A program made the position numbers and the translations under genes. Of a stretch of DNA of 64,000 nucleotides, positions 37,117 through 44,976 are shown one piece after another; the first letter of the stretch is position 1; every line of letters starts with the position of its first letter. The notes under the pieces are model-generated. The model worked only from the letters and a program-made list of their open reading frames with translations. It was not told the DNA's origin and searched no databases. The DNA comes from Erysipelothrix sp. (GTDB lineage: Bacteria; Bacillota_I; Bacilli_A; Erysipelotrichales; Erysipelotrichaceae): NCBI GenBank assembly GCA_012841625.1, contig DUUI01000053.1, positions 16,509 to 80,508 of the forward strand. The letters are read 5' to 3'.

Positions 37117-39204
37117 ATGAAAAAGAAGAAACTATTAAGAACTCCTACTCAAGATGATTTATTCATGAATGAGCATCAAGAGAAACAGAAACAACAACGC
37201 ATTCAAAGAACTGTAAATAATCGGTTTTTTGTTCTTTTTATCGTCTTTTTTGCGCTTATCTTAATAATAGTTTCAAGGCTTTATTCTATTCAAATTGTTC
37301 AACATTCTCATTACACACAAATGGCATTGACTCAGTTTGATGAAACGCGCTATGAACTTCCTACTAGAGGAGAAATTATTGATCGCAATGGAAAAGTATT
37401 AGTGTCTAATGAGGAAAGACTATCCTTTATATATCTAGAACCCAAAAATGAAACACCTGACACAAAATGGGAAAAGGCAGTTAGATTTGCGGATGCCTTC
37501 TCAGTTGATATCACTACGATGACAATTCGTGATAAACAAGATGCTTTAATCTTTATTGAGCCTGACTTAACAAATACGTTAATAACTGATGCTGAGATGG
37601 AAGATTATCAGAACAATCTCTTAAATGATAATGATCTTTATCGTTTAAAATTATCAAGAATTGATGATGATTTAATTGGTGCTAATCTCTCTCAAAAAGA
37701 ATTACAACAGTTTTACACATATTCTAAAATGCAAGGTGCTATTGGATTGGATATTGTTTTAAAAGAAGATGTTACACCTAAGGAAGTTAATGTCTTACTG
37801 GAACATCAAAATGATTTTTTAGGCATTGAGGTTCGTTTGAATTGGGATCGCGTAAAGAGTGAAGATTATGATTTACAACCCATTCTTGGTGAAATTACGA
37901 CGAATCGTCAAGGCTTACTAAGAGATAATTATTTATCGATGCAAGCCGCTGATTATAAATTAAATGATAGAGTTGGTCGAAGTGGCTTAGAACTAACATA
38001 TGAACCTATTTTATCGGGAATTCGTACAAAGTATTCTTTAACTTATTCAAGCGATGGTTTAGCTCAATTAACTCAACAGTCGTCTGGACGCAAGGGTGAT
38101 ACCATTCATATGACCATAGATACTGACTATCAATCTAATATTCAACAAATTGTGGAAGATTATTTAATTGAAAATGCTTATGGTCATGCTCAAGAGTATT
38201 TCAATCAAACCTATGTCGTTGTTTCAAACCCTAACAATGGTGAAGTTTTAGCAACAGTCGGGGTTCATATTGATGATGAGGGCGAAATTCATTACTCGCC
38301 TGATGGAACTTATTTAAATGCCTTTTTAGTTGGTTCTAGTATTAAGGGTGCTGTTGTGTATTTAGCACTAAATGAAGAGATCTTTGATCCAGGAGAAATT
38401 GTGATTGATGAACCTTTAAAAATTAAAGATACACCAATTAAAGGCTCAGTTAATGTTTTAGGAGCAATTAATGATCTTACAGCTTTATCGATGTCAAGTA
38501 ATGTCTATATGTTTAAAACAGCAATTGCTTTGGGGAATGCTGTTTATGAGTATGATGAACCACTTGATATTGATACCAGTGCTTTTGGTAAAATAAGATC
38601 AAATTTCTCACAATTTGGGCTAGGGGTTGAGACTGGACTTGATGTGCCTAAGGAAGAAACGGGCTATAAGTCTCAATCATTATTACCTGGTTTATTACTT
38701 GACTATGTTATTGGTCAATATGATTCTTATACAGCGATGCAGTTAAATCAATATGTTTCAACAATTGCGAATGGGGAGTATCGATATAAATTAAGACTGG
38801 TTGATCATTCATTTGATTCTGAAACTGGATTGATTAATTATCAAAATCCTACAACGATATTAAATGCCATTGATAATGATATGGCGATGTCTAGGGTTCA
38901 ACAAGGCTTTAGATTATGTGTAACCGAAGGTATTTGTAGTACATTTAGAAATTCTCAGATACCTATCGCAGCCAAGACAGGGTCTGCTGAAGATTATTAT
39001 TGGGATGACAATCAACAAAAACAAGTTAAAACAACAACCAATACACTCGTTGCTTATGCACCATATGATAATCCTGAGATTGCTGTTTCATGTATTATGC
39101 CAAATTTCTTTAATGATGAAAGTAATGCGGGATTTATTCCAAATGGCTGTTTACGTGTTGTTGATGACATTTTCAACTATCACTTTGAAGTAAGTGAACC
39201 GTAA
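37117..39204 (+). CDS. Class B penicillin-binding protein (transpeptidase)
   Basis: A peptidoglycan transpeptidase acting outside the membrane. The start is uncertain (ATG at 37108, 37111 or 37117); 37117 is taken because it lies past the likely transcription start. After a basic cytoplasmic segment and one membrane helix ([19 protein letters not shown]) comes the dimerisation domain ([18 protein letters not shown]). The transpeptidase motifs are SSIK (in [13 protein letters not shown]), SSN (MSSNVYMFK) and KTG ([12 protein letters not shown]). There is no PASTA domain. Followed by rpmG and the YqgX hydrolase, it matches the B. subtilis pbpA (PBP2A) region, so an elongation role is likely but not proven. 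Confidence 0.88.
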   Translation: MKKKKLLRTPTQDDLFMNEHQEKQKQQRIQRTVNNRFFVLFIVFFALILIIVSRLYSIQIVQHSHYTQMALTQFDETRYELPTRGEIIDRNGKVLVSNEERLSFIYLEPKNETPDTKWEKAVRFADAFSVDITTMTIRDKQDALIFIEPDLTNTLITDAEMEDYQNNLLNDNDLYRLKLSRIDDDLIGANLSQKELQQFYTYSKMQGAIGLDIVLKEDVTPKEVNVLLEHQNDFLGIEVRLNWDRVKSEDYDLQPILGEITTNRQGLLRDNYLSMQAADYKLNDRVGRSGLELTYEPILSGIRTKYSLTYSSDGLAQLTQQSSGRKGDTIHMTIDTDYQSNIQQIVEDYLIENAYGHAQEYFNQTYVVVSNPNNGEVLATVGVHIDDEGEIHYSPDGTYLNAFLVGSSIKGAVVYLALNEEIFDPGEIVIDEPLKIKDTPIKGSVNVLGAINDLTALSMSSNVYMFKTAIALGNAVYEYDEPLDIDTSAFGKIRSNFSQFGLGVETGLDVPKEETGYKSQSLLPGLLLDYVIGQYDSYTAMQLNQYVSTIANGEYRYKLRLVDHSFDSETGLINYQNPTTILNAIDNDMAMSRVQQGFRLCVTEGICSTFRNSQIPIAAKTGSAEDYYWDDNQQKQVKTTTNTLVAYAPYDNPEIAVSCIMPNFFNDESNAGFIPNGCLRVVDDIFNYHFEVSEP

Positions 39205-39228
39205 GCCTTTTTAATTTGCAATCTTTGT

Positions 39229-39236
39229 GTTATAAT
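39229..39236 (+). promoter_or_regulatory. Promoter of rpmG
   Basis: TGTTATAAT gives an extended -10 (TATAAT at 39231-39236), 27 bases before the rpmG GTG. A weak TTTTTA lies 17 bp upstream. Confidence 0.55.
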
Positions 39237-39263
39237 TTTTTTTGCAATCGAAGGAGGGATATT

Positions 39264-39413
39264 GTGCGCGAACAGTTTACATTAAAATGTACTGAATGTG
39301 GTGAAGAAAACTACATCTATACAAAAAACAAGAAAAATCAACCAAGCCGTGTTGAATATAAGAAATATTGTCCTCGTGAACGTAAAATGACTCTACACCG
39401 TGAGAAGAAGTAA
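39264..39413 (+). CDS. rpmG: 50S ribosomal protein L33
   Basis: A 49-residue large-subunit protein. The GTG at 39264 is chosen because AAGGAGGG lies 5 bases upstream; an in-frame ATG at 39216 precedes that site. The sequence [17 protein letters not shown] then [22 protein letters not shown] matches the RpmGA type. The first zinc knuckle has CxxC; the second has only one Cys. The next gene probably starts just past its stop. Confidence 0.95.
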   Translation: MREQFTLKCTECGEENYIYTKNKKNQPSRVEYKKYCPRERKMTLHREKK

Positions 39414-39423
39414 TCCATACACG

Positions 39424-40041
39424 GTGAAGACAGCAGTAATGAATCCATTACAAACGAATTGTTTTATTCTTATTGCTGATTCAAAAGGAATTATCTTTGA
39501 TCCAAGTGCAGACAATGGAAACAATGTTGATCGCATCTTAAAGAAGTGCGAAGGAATTGATATTGAGGCCATTGTTTTAACGCATGGTCACATTGATCAT
39601 ATTAGTGGTGTTGAGCCATTACTTGAACATTTTGAAGTTCCAGTTTACATTCATCAAACTGATCAAGAATATCTTTTGAATAATAACTTAAATTTAGCGT
39701 CACAGGTTCAACCTGACTTTACTTGGAATACTAAAACAGAGCCTTTAGATGAAGGGCAAGTTAAAATTGGGTCTTTTGAATTTAATGTTGTTTTAACTCC
39801 AGGACATACGCCAGGGTCTGTATCGCTCTTTTATCAAGATGCTGTCTTCTCAGGAGATGTCTTATTTAAAATGAGCATGGGACGTACAGATTTACCTGGA
39901 GGCAGTAATCAACAGATGAGACAAACATTAGATTACTTCCTTAATCTAGAAGAAGATTATACTGTCTACTGCGGGCATGGCGAAATCACTCAACTTTCAT
40001 TTGAACAGAAATACAATCCATATTTACGAGGAATTTATTAA
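39424..40041 (+). CDS. Metallo-beta-lactamase fold hydrolase (YqgX/glyoxalase II-like)
   Basis: A ~205-residue zinc hydrolase. The metal motif THGHIDH is at about residue 55, with later ligands in TPGHTPGSVSLF, FSGDVLF and YCGHGEIT. GTG at 39424 is taken as the start because the family begins just before NPLQTNCFIL; a GTG at 39400 overlapping rpmG is possible, and neither has a good ribosome site. It lies between rpmG and comGA exactly as yqgX does in B. subtilis. Proposed roles for the family (hydroxyacylglutathione-type hydrolysis) are not proven here. Confidence 0.88.
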   Translation: MKTAVMNPLQTNCFILIADSKGIIFDPSADNGNNVDRILKKCEGIDIEAIVLTHGHIDHISGVEPLLEHFEVPVYIHQTDQEYLLNNNLNLASQVQPDFTWNTKTEPLDEGQVKIGSFEFNVVLTPGHTPGSVSLFYQDAVFSGDVLFKMSMGRTDLPGGSNQQMRQTLDYFLNLEEDYTVYCGHGEITQLSFEQKYNPYLRGIY

Positions 40042-40060
40042 GAGCGAAAGCTCTTTTTTT
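40041..40060 (+). terminator. Short terminator ahead of the comG operon
   Basis: AGAGC / GCTCT with a GAAA tetraloop and eight Ts, directly at the hydrolase stop codon. Confidence 0.75.
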
Positions 40061-40108
40061 TAGGAGTATAACAATTTATCTCATATCTAAGCATAGGGAG
40101 GTGAGATT

Positions 40109-40993
40109 ATTGTTGAACAACGTTTAGAATTATTAATGTCTCAAGCCATACAAGGCAATGCATCAGATATTCATTTTAACTTTTCGTCACAGGGCTCAAG
40201 CATTCAATTTAGAACAATCCAAGGACTTGTCAAAGAAACAGTTCGTAAGGCTGATATATCTTTATATCATTATTTGAAATTTCTATCAAAGCTTGATTTA
40301 TCCAGTAGTATGAAACCTCAATCTGGAACATTTAGTATTATTCTTAATGAACAAGAATGGTATTGTCGCTTCTCTGCTTTGGAAACATTTAGTGCTAAGA
40401 GTGGTGTTTTACGTATCTTAAATCTGGCTAAGATTGAAACGTTAGATGATATTTCTTTTCAAGATCAAGCAATCAGTGATATTAGAGAATTACTGACTAA
40501 TTCAAATGGACTAATTTTGTTTTCAGGATCAACTGGATCTGGAAAAAGCACGACTTTATTTACGGCTCTGTCTGAGGTCAGTGACAAGAGCATATACACT
40601 TTAGAGGACCCAATTGAATGTCTTTATCACAATATGATGCAAATTCAAATTAATGAGGCTAATCAATTGGATTTTGAGGCAGGGATTAAACAATTGTTGC
40701 GTCATGATCCAGATATCATTGTTTTAGGCGAAATTAGAAGCCCTGTAGAGGCTGTTTCATTAATCAGGACAAGTTTATCTGGTCATATGATTTGTTCGAC
40801 TATACACAGCGCAAGTCCATATCAAACAATTGTACGTTTATTAGATTTTGGTTGTAACAAGGATGATTTACGAATGATTAATTTTAACATTGTGTTTCAG
40901 GAACTTGTTGTTGTTCAGCATCAAAGAAGTGCGAAATTACAAATTCTTAAGCATCATGAAATCGTCGAATTTCTCAAAAACAGCACAATCTGA
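40109..40993 (+). CDS. comGA: Competence pilus ATPase ComGA, probable ATT start
   Basis: The traffic ATPase that drives assembly of the DNA-uptake pilus at the cytoplasmic membrane. Motifs are Walker A GSTGSGKSTTL, Asp box region YTLEDPIE and Walker B LLRHDPDIIVLGEIR, plus the His box MICSTIHSA. The first ATG (40136) has no ribosome site and gives a short N-terminus. A very strong GGGAGGTGA at 40096-40104 is 7 bases before an in-frame ATT at 40109. Starting there gives VEQRLELLMSQAIQGNASDIH, the normal ComGA beginning. A TAG at 40094 blocks any longer version. At 294 residues it is shorter than B. subtilis ComGA (356). It overlaps comGB by 38 bases. Confidence 0.85.
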   Translation: MVEQRLELLMSQAIQGNASDIHFNFSSQGSSIQFRTIQGLVKETVRKADISLYHYLKFLSKLDLSSSMKPQSGTFSIILNEQEWYCRFSALETFSAKSGVLRILNLAKIETLDDISFQDQAISDIRELLTNSNGLILFSGSTGSGKSTTLFTALSEVSDKSIYTLEDPIECLYHNMMQIQINEANQLDFEAGIKQLLRHDPDIIVLGEIRSPVEAVSLIRTSLSGHMICSTIHSASPYQTIVRLLDFGCNKDDLRMINFNIVFQELVVVQHQRSAKLQILKHHEIVEFLKNSTI

Positions 40994-41897
40994 AATAAAA
41001 CTACTTTTACTGTATCTAAATGCAGGCTTAGATTTTCAGCAAGTGCGAGATATTATCAACATAGAACAGGCATCTTTAAAAGAATACGCTTTACACTATT
41101 ACAATGAATCAATGTTTGAAGTTTTGTCTAACTATTTTTCTTATAAAGATTTGTTAAATTTTATCTATGAAACTAAATCATTTGAAAAGAAGCTAAAACA
41201 AGAAACAATAAAGGTATTTATGTATCCGTTAATTCTATATCTTTTGATGTATTCTTTAATGTTGTTCTTCATCATTGTTTTAGTACCATCATTAATGAAT
41301 ATCATCACGCTATTTGATATAAGCCTAACAACACTCTTTTTAACTAGAAACATCTTGATTACTTTGTTTGTTTTACTGACTTTACTGAATGGTGCAATCA
41401 TTTCTTTTACGGTATTACATTTAAATGAAGAGCGATGTAAGGTTACGATCAATAAATTAACTAAAAATCAAAAGTTTTCAATTTTAAATGAAATCATTAC
41501 CTATCAATTTGCACATATGTTTAATTTACTTCTGTCACATGGTTTTTCTACAAAACAAGCACTTGATCTAATGAGAAGGGGAAGTGAAAACAAACGTGTA
41601 TCTTGGTTAGCGACTTTAGTTACATATAATCTTGAGCAAGGGATACCTTTTGAAAAAAGTATTGAGCTTCATCAATTTGATATTAGTTTCTTGTCTTTAC
41701 TTAAATTAGGAATTATGAATAATCAAGTAACACAATTATTAATCACTTACTTAGAAACAACAGAAACAAAAGTATTTATCAAATTAAAAAGAATTGGATC
41801 AATCATCAAATTACTAACATATACATTAATTGCTATTTTAATTATCTTTATGTATCAAATCCTACTAACTCCAATGAGTATGATGGGAAGTCTTTAA
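40956..41897 (+). CDS. comGB: Competence pilus membrane platform protein ComGB
   Basis: A 313-residue polytopic protein of the type II secretion F family that anchors the pilus ATPase. Two GspF-type halves are seen, with hydrophobic pairs near residues 85-115, 128-155 and 275-300. SILNEIITYQFAHMFNLLLSHGFSTKQALDLM is typical of the second half. ATG at 40956 lies inside comGA; an upstream ATG at 40890 would add a segment unlike the family. No clear ribosome site, so translation is likely coupled to comGA. Confidence 0.85.
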   Translation: MKSSNFSKTAQSEIKLLLLYLNAGLDFQQVRDIINIEQASLKEYALHYYNESMFEVLSNYFSYKDLLNFIYETKSFEKKLKQETIKVFMYPLILYLLMYSLMLFFIIVLVPSLMNIITLFDISLTTLFLTRNILITLFVLLTLLNGAIISFTVLHLNEERCKVTINKLTKNQKFSILNEIITYQFAHMFNLLLSHGFSTKQALDLMRRGSENKRVSWLATLVTYNLEQGIPFEKSIELHQFDISFLSLLKLGIMNNQVTQLLITYLETTETKVFIKLKRIGSIIKLLTYTLIAILIIFMYQILLTPMSMMGSL

Positions 41898-41913
41898 TGA
41901 AAGGGGAAAGCGA

Positions 41914-42213
41914 GTGAAAAACAAAAAAGGATTTACTTTATTAGAAATGGTCTTGGTTATGACGGTCATTGCTGTATTATTTCTACTAACGGTTCCAAGT
42001 ATCCAAAACGTCATTGGAAGTGTGACATCAAAAGGCTGTGAAGCTCAAACTAAGGTTGTTGATGCAGCTATTGTTCAATACATGATGGATCATGACACCC
42101 AATCAGTCTCAATTGGTGAGTTGGTGTCTGGGGGCTACTTAAGTGAGAAACAAACAATGTGTCAAAATGGCCAAACAATTAGTATTGCTGGCAATGAAGC
42201 CTTTGTTCCATGA
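41914..42213 (+). CDS. comGC: Major competence pseudopilin ComGC
   Basis: A 99-residue prepilin, the main subunit of the uptake pilus. The GTG at 41914 is the start, with AAAGGGG upstream. The prepilin peptidase site is KKGFTLLEMVLVM with Glu at +5 of the mature chain. One hydrophobic helix follows. Two cysteines (residues ~44 and ~84) could form a disulfide, as in other ComGC proteins. A prepilin peptidase (ComC) is not in the window. Confidence 0.92.
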   Translation: MKNKKGFTLLEMVLVMTVIAVLFLLTVPSIQNVIGSVTSKGCEAQTKVVDAAIVQYMMDHDTQSVSIGELVSGGYLSEKQTMCQNGQTISIAGNEAFVP

Positions 42214-42511
42214 GAATAAGGGCTTTACGCTTGTTGAAATGATGCTTGTCTTGTTTATTCTAAGCATCTTAATTGGGTTATCTAGATTAAGTATTAGAAT
42301 TGTTGAATTTGAATCATTTGAAAATGAAGTACTGACAACCCAATTAAAATCTATGGCTACATCATCAAAGAACATTGTTGAACATACTAATCAATCAAAT
42401 GTCTCAATTCTGTCATTTAATGAGTGGGGCAATATTAATATGGCACAAACAATTAAAGGCAAAGAGACTTACGTGTTTCAATTAGGAGCGGGTCGATATG
42501 TTAAGAAATAA
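42194..42511 (+). CDS. comGD: Minor pseudopilin ComGD-like
   Basis: A ~105-residue minor pilin. The prepilin motif NKGFTLVEMMLVLFILSILIGL is followed by a short soluble domain. The ATG at 42194 or TTG at 42203 are both possible; both overlap the end of comGC by about 10-20 bases and neither has a good ribosome site. An ATG at 42143 is too far upstream of the motif. Assigned by position (third pilin gene) and the short leader. Confidence 0.8.
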   Translation: MKPLFHENKGFTLVEMMLVLFILSILIGLSRLSIRIVEFESFENEVLTTQLKSMATSSKNIVEHTNQSNVSILSFNEWGNINMAQTIKGKETYVFQLGAGRYVKK

Positions 42512-42593
42512 AGGTTTTATCATACTTGAAATCTTATTAAGTTTTTTTATAATTTCAATCATGGTTACAATTATCGTCATCTATTTTTCATGA
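42498..42593 (+). CDS. comGE: Very short pseudopilin, ComGE-like
   Basis: A 31-residue ORF in the comGE position. It encodes MLRNKGFIILEILLSFFIIS and then MVTIIVIYFS before TGA. It has the prepilin cleavage motif KGFIILE with Glu at +5 and one hydrophobic helix, but no soluble domain. It starts inside comGD (14-base overlap) with a GGAGCGGG stretch upstream, and ends on the comGF start (ATGA). Normal ComGE proteins are about 110 residues. The ordered overlaps argue for a translated gene rather than debris. Confidence 0.65.
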   Translation: MLRNKGFIILEILLSFFIISIMVTIIVIYFS

Positions 42594-42985
42594 CTAACAA
42601 AAGAGGTTTTACTTTAGTTGAAATGATGCTTGGCTTATTTTTTTCATCAATGGCATTAGTTTTAGTGCTCAACATTTACCTATTATTAATGAATCATTCA
42701 AAAAACATACCAATGATTGATCAAAACAAGATTGGTTTAATTCAAATACAAAATGAACTTTCTGTTTCAAGTGATTTTATTTTTACCAACAATGAGCTTT
42801 GTTATAGTAAGTTTGATGAAGAGTTTTGTTTAATAGTAGATAACGATAGACTTGTTAAAAGACCAGGTTATGAAATATATCTCATTGATATTAGCGAGAT
42901 AAACTTAACAGTTACTGATAATATCTTACATATTAGTTTTAAGTCGAAAGGAGTATCAATTTCTGAAAACATCAAATTACCATAA
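42590..42985 (+). CDS. comGF: Minor pseudopilin ComGF-like
   Basis: A 131-residue minor pilin. The prepilin motif NKRGFTLVEMMLGLFFSSMALVLV is at the start, after a 4-residue leader. The soluble part contains two close cysteines (ELCYSKFDEEFCL), as found in ComGF proteins. The ATG overlaps the TGA of the preceding short pilin. Its last 23 bases overlap the proposed comGG start. Confidence 0.82.
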   Translation: MTNKRGFTLVEMMLGLFFSSMALVLVLNIYLLLMNHSKNIPMIDQNKIGLIQIQNELSVSSDFIFTNNELCYSKFDEEFCLIVDNDRLVKRPGYEIYLIDISEINLTVTDNILHISFKSKGVSISENIKLP

Positions 42986-43310
42986 AAAGGGCTTTGTTTT
43001 AGCACACACTTTAATCTTATTCATATTCTTTTCAAGTTTCTTTACTGAAATTAGTGTGCATAATATGCATCAGAAACAACAACTCACTTATTTGAGACAG
43101 GCAAAAGAAATATCACAGCTACATTATGAAATAATTACCAACATTCACCAAACAACAGAAGTTCTTACAAACAATCATATAATTACATTTTCTAACCTCC
43201 AGGATGATATAATTGAAGCAACCGTTAGCGGCGAGCACAACTTTACCGTTTGGCTGACCCTTAATCTTGATAATATGCGCATAAAAGCGTATAATTACAC
43301 TGGTTTTTGA
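42963..43310 (+). CDS. comGG: ComGG-like minor pilin, probable CTG start
   Basis: A 115-residue protein in the comGG position. The frame is open from 42909, but its first ATG, GTG or TTG is a GTG at 43056, which would remove the membrane helix. Upstream, AAAGGAG (42947-42953) is 9 bases before an in-frame CTG at 42963. That start gives KTSNYHKKGFVLAHTLILF and FFSSFFTEISV, a pilin-like basic leader and hydrophobic helix, though without the usual Glu at +5. ComGG proteins commonly lack a canonical pilin motif. The soluble part is unassigned. efp follows after 14 bases. Confidence 0.65.
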   Translation: MKTSNYHKKGFVLAHTLILFIFFSSFFTEISVHNMHQKQQLTYLRQAKEISQLHYEIITNIHQTTEVLTNNHIITFSNLQDDIIEATVSGEHNFTVWLTLNLDNMRIKAYNYTGF

Positions 43311-43324
43311 ATAGGAGGAATTTT

Positions 43325-43882
43325 ATGATTTTAGTAAATGATTTACGCCCAGGGATGAGCTTTGAAGAAAATAATGATTTGTTTCGTGTCCTAGATATTT
43401 CTAGAAATAAAACGGCACGTTCCCAAATGAATATTAAAGTTAAAGTTAAGAACTTAAGAACAGGTACAATGACAGAAATTGGTTATACTGCTGGTGATAA
43501 GGTTGAGCAAGCCATTTTAGATAAAAAGACGATGCAATATCTTTATGACAGTGGTGATGGTTTAGTCTTTATGGATACAGATTCTTATGAACAAATTGAG
43601 ATTCAAAAAGCTCGTTTAGAATGGGAGTTAAATTTCTTAAAGGAAAATGATAGTGTTACTATTACATTCTATGGGGTAGAAATTATTGGGATTGAATTAC
43701 CTGATAAAGTAGCATTAAAAGTTGTTCAAGCAGATCCTGCTGTTAAGGGTGATACCGCAACTAATGCTTTAAAAAATGCTACTCTTGAAACAGGTTTAGA
43801 GATTCGTGTGCCACTCTTTATTACTGAAGGGGAGATGGTTCTTGTCTCAACTGAAGATGGTAAATACTCATCTAGGGCTTAA
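43325..43882 (+). CDS. efp: Translation elongation factor P with Arg at the tip
   Basis: A 185-residue factor that rescues ribosomes stalled at polyproline. The ATG at 43325 follows AGGAGG. The three beta-barrel domains are complete (ILVNDLRPGMSFEENNDLFRVLD, VKVKNLRTGTMTE, GLEIRVPLFITEGEMVLVSTEDGKYSSRA). The tip loop reads NKTARSQM in place of the KPGKGAA of Bacillus, so residue 32, the usual modified Lys, is Arg. Mycoplasma EF-P proteins, as I recall them, have a similar NKTAxxQM loop. It follows comG, as in B. subtilis order. Confidence 0.94.
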   Translation: MILVNDLRPGMSFEENNDLFRVLDISRNKTARSQMNIKVKVKNLRTGTMTEIGYTAGDKVEQAILDKKTMQYLYDSGDGLVFMDTDSYEQIEIQKARLEWELNFLKENDSVTITFYGVEIIGIELPDKVALKVVQADPAVKGDTATNALKNATLETGLEIRVPLFITEGEMVLVSTEDGKYSSRA

Positions 43883-43906
43883 TTAATCAACTATTTTAAA
43901 ATATAC

Positions 43907-43936
43907 TTGATTTTTAGCAAACATTTTTTGTATAAT
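43907..43936 (+). promoter_or_regulatory. Promoter of an unassigned small RNA
   Basis: TTGATT (43907-43912) and TATAAT (43931-43936) are separated by 18 bp. It is followed by a 12-base palindrome TCGTCTAGACGA (43941-43952) at the expected transcription start. Confidence 0.7.
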
Positions 43937-43942
43937 AAAGTC

Positions 43943-44055
43943 GTCTAGACGAATCTAATGCAGAATAGATGAGTTGGAAATCTCGGATATGGGGGATTCA
44001 AATTGGAGAAAATATACGATAGTATCATGGGGTATCGCTATATTTTCTCCTTTTT
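43943..44055 (+). ncRNA. Candidate structured small RNA or orphan riboswitch-terminator
   Basis: About 113 nt run from a good promoter to a strong terminator (stem GGAGAAAATATA / TATATTTTCTCC, 12 bp, plus 5 inner pairs, then TTTTT) with no ORF. GAATCT (43951-43956) can pair with GGATTC (43994-43999), closing a ~49-nt domain. AATCTC (43979-43984) can instead pair with GGGATT (43993-43998). These two options exclude each other. A separate promoter for ribU follows, so the RNA does not need to read into ribU. I do not recognise it as 6S, SRP, tmRNA, RNase P or a known riboswitch. Confidence 0.6.
44005..44055 (+). terminator. Strong terminator of the small RNA
   Basis: Outer stem of 12 bp (44005-44016 with 44039-44050) and inner stem CGATA / TATCG separated by one bulged C. 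An 11-base loop and five Ts complete it. Confidence 0.88.
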
Positions 44056-44074
44056 GATGCTTGAATTATAGGTC

Positions 44075-44103
44075 TTGACAATAATTTAACTTAAGGATAT
44101 AAT
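44075..44103 (+). promoter_or_regulatory. Promoter of the ribU riboswitch transcript
   Basis: Consensus TTGACA (44075-44080) and TATAAT (44098-44103) with 17 bp between them, just upstream of the FMN aptamer. Confidence 0.9.
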
Positions 44104-44111
44104 CTATTCAT

Positions 44112-44218
44112 CTTCAGGGCAGGGTGAAATTCCCGACCGGCTGTAAACCCAGCGAACCACCTTAGTGGTTGAACTTGTGTAATTCAAGTGGCGACAGTAA
44201 AGTCTGGATGAAAGAAGA
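44112..44218 (+). promoter_or_regulatory. FMN riboswitch (RFN element)
   Basis: The conserved RFN blocks are present in order: CTTCAGGGCAGGGTGAAATT, CCCGACCGGC, GTAAACCCAGCGA, GTGTAATTCAAGTGG, CGACAGTAAAGTCTGGATG and the closing GAAAGAAG. FMN binding should favour the terminator downstream and so shut off ribU. Confidence 0.96.
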
Positions 44219-44235
44219 GTAATCTTTTTTTCTTA

Positions 44236-44263
44236 GGAGTCTCTGAAGGTTGGGACTTTTTTT
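44236..44263 (+). terminator. Riboswitch-controlled terminator of ribU
   Basis: AGTCTC (44238-44243) pairs with GGGACT (44252-44257), followed by seven Ts, between the FMN aptamer and ribU. Confidence 0.75.
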
Positions 44264-44290
44264 AGTCTAACCACACAGAAGGAGAAGAAA

Positions 44291-44887
44291 ATGAATTCAA
44301 ATTTATTATCACCAAAGAATATAGCTAAAATTGCTATATTAGCAGCCTTATCGGCTATTCTAATGCAATTTAGAACACCACTACCATTTGCCCCAAACTT
44401 TATCGATTTCGATGTAGCTGAAGTACCAGCCTTAATTGGTGGCTTCGCAATGGGGCCAATTCCAGGTTTGATTATTGTGGCCTTAAAGATCTTTATTAAG
44501 TTCTTAATAAGTGGAACATCAACCGCCTTTATAGGTGAATTGTCGAACCTTGTTGTGAATGGTTCATTAGTTGTTGTTGCTGCAGTTTATTATAAGCGAA
44601 ATAGAACCTTTAAAGGAGCCATCATATCAATGATCCTCGCCGTATTAACAATGGCGACTGTTGCTACTTTAAGTAATTACTTTATTATGTTTCCACTCTA
44701 TGCCAATGTATATGGAATCGAACTTGAAGGTCTAGTTCAAATGGGGGCTCAAGTGAATCCACTTGTGAGTGATTATAAAACATTGATGTTATTTACAATC
44801 GTTCCATTTAACTTATTAAAAGGGATTGTAACATCCCTAATTACGACACTTTTATATCCAAGAATCTCTCCAATACTTAAGAAATAA
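44291..44887 (+). CDS. ribU: Riboflavin ECF transporter S component RibU
   Basis: A 198-residue membrane protein that binds riboflavin for an energy-coupling-factor importer. The RibU signature NFIDFDVAEVPALIGGFAMGP is seen near residue 37. About six hydrophobic segments follow. The FMN riboswitch in its leader fixes the substrate. The shared EcfA/A'/T module is outside the window. ribF, which turns riboflavin into FMN and FAD, is in the window at 59,655. AGAAGGAG site. Confidence 0.96.
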   Translation: MNSNLLSPKNIAKIAILAALSAILMQFRTPLPFAPNFIDFDVAEVPALIGGFAMGPIPGLIIVALKIFIKFLISGTSTAFIGELSNLVVNGSLVVVAAVYYKRNRTFKGAIISMILAVLTMATVATLSNYFIMFPLYANVYGIELEGLVQMGAQVNPLVSDYKTLMLFTIVPFNLLKGIVTSLITTLLYPRISPILKK

Positions 44888-44899
44888 CTATTTATCACA

Positions 44900-44935
44900 A
44901 AAGAGGTCTCTTTGACTACTGAAGACCTCTTTTTT
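44900..44935 (+). terminator. Terminator after ribU
   Basis: AAAGAGGTCT (44900-44909) pairs with AGACCTCTTT (44923-44932), followed by more Ts. Confidence 0.85.
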
Positions 44936-44947
44936 ATTGGCTCAATA

Positions 44948-44956
44948 TGATATAAT
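44948..44956 (+). promoter_or_regulatory. Extended -10 promoter of the cmk-der operon
   Basis: TGATATAAT is an extended -10 element 20 bases before the first gene, right after the ribU terminator. Confidence 0.6.
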
Positions 44957-44976
44957 TAGCCTGTTGAGGTGAGTTT

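Noticed and set aside
43943..44055. 6S RNA, SRP RNA or tmRNA
   Set aside because: It is too short for 6S or tmRNA and lacks the SRP GGAAGG/AGCAG helix and the tmRNA tRNA-like ends.
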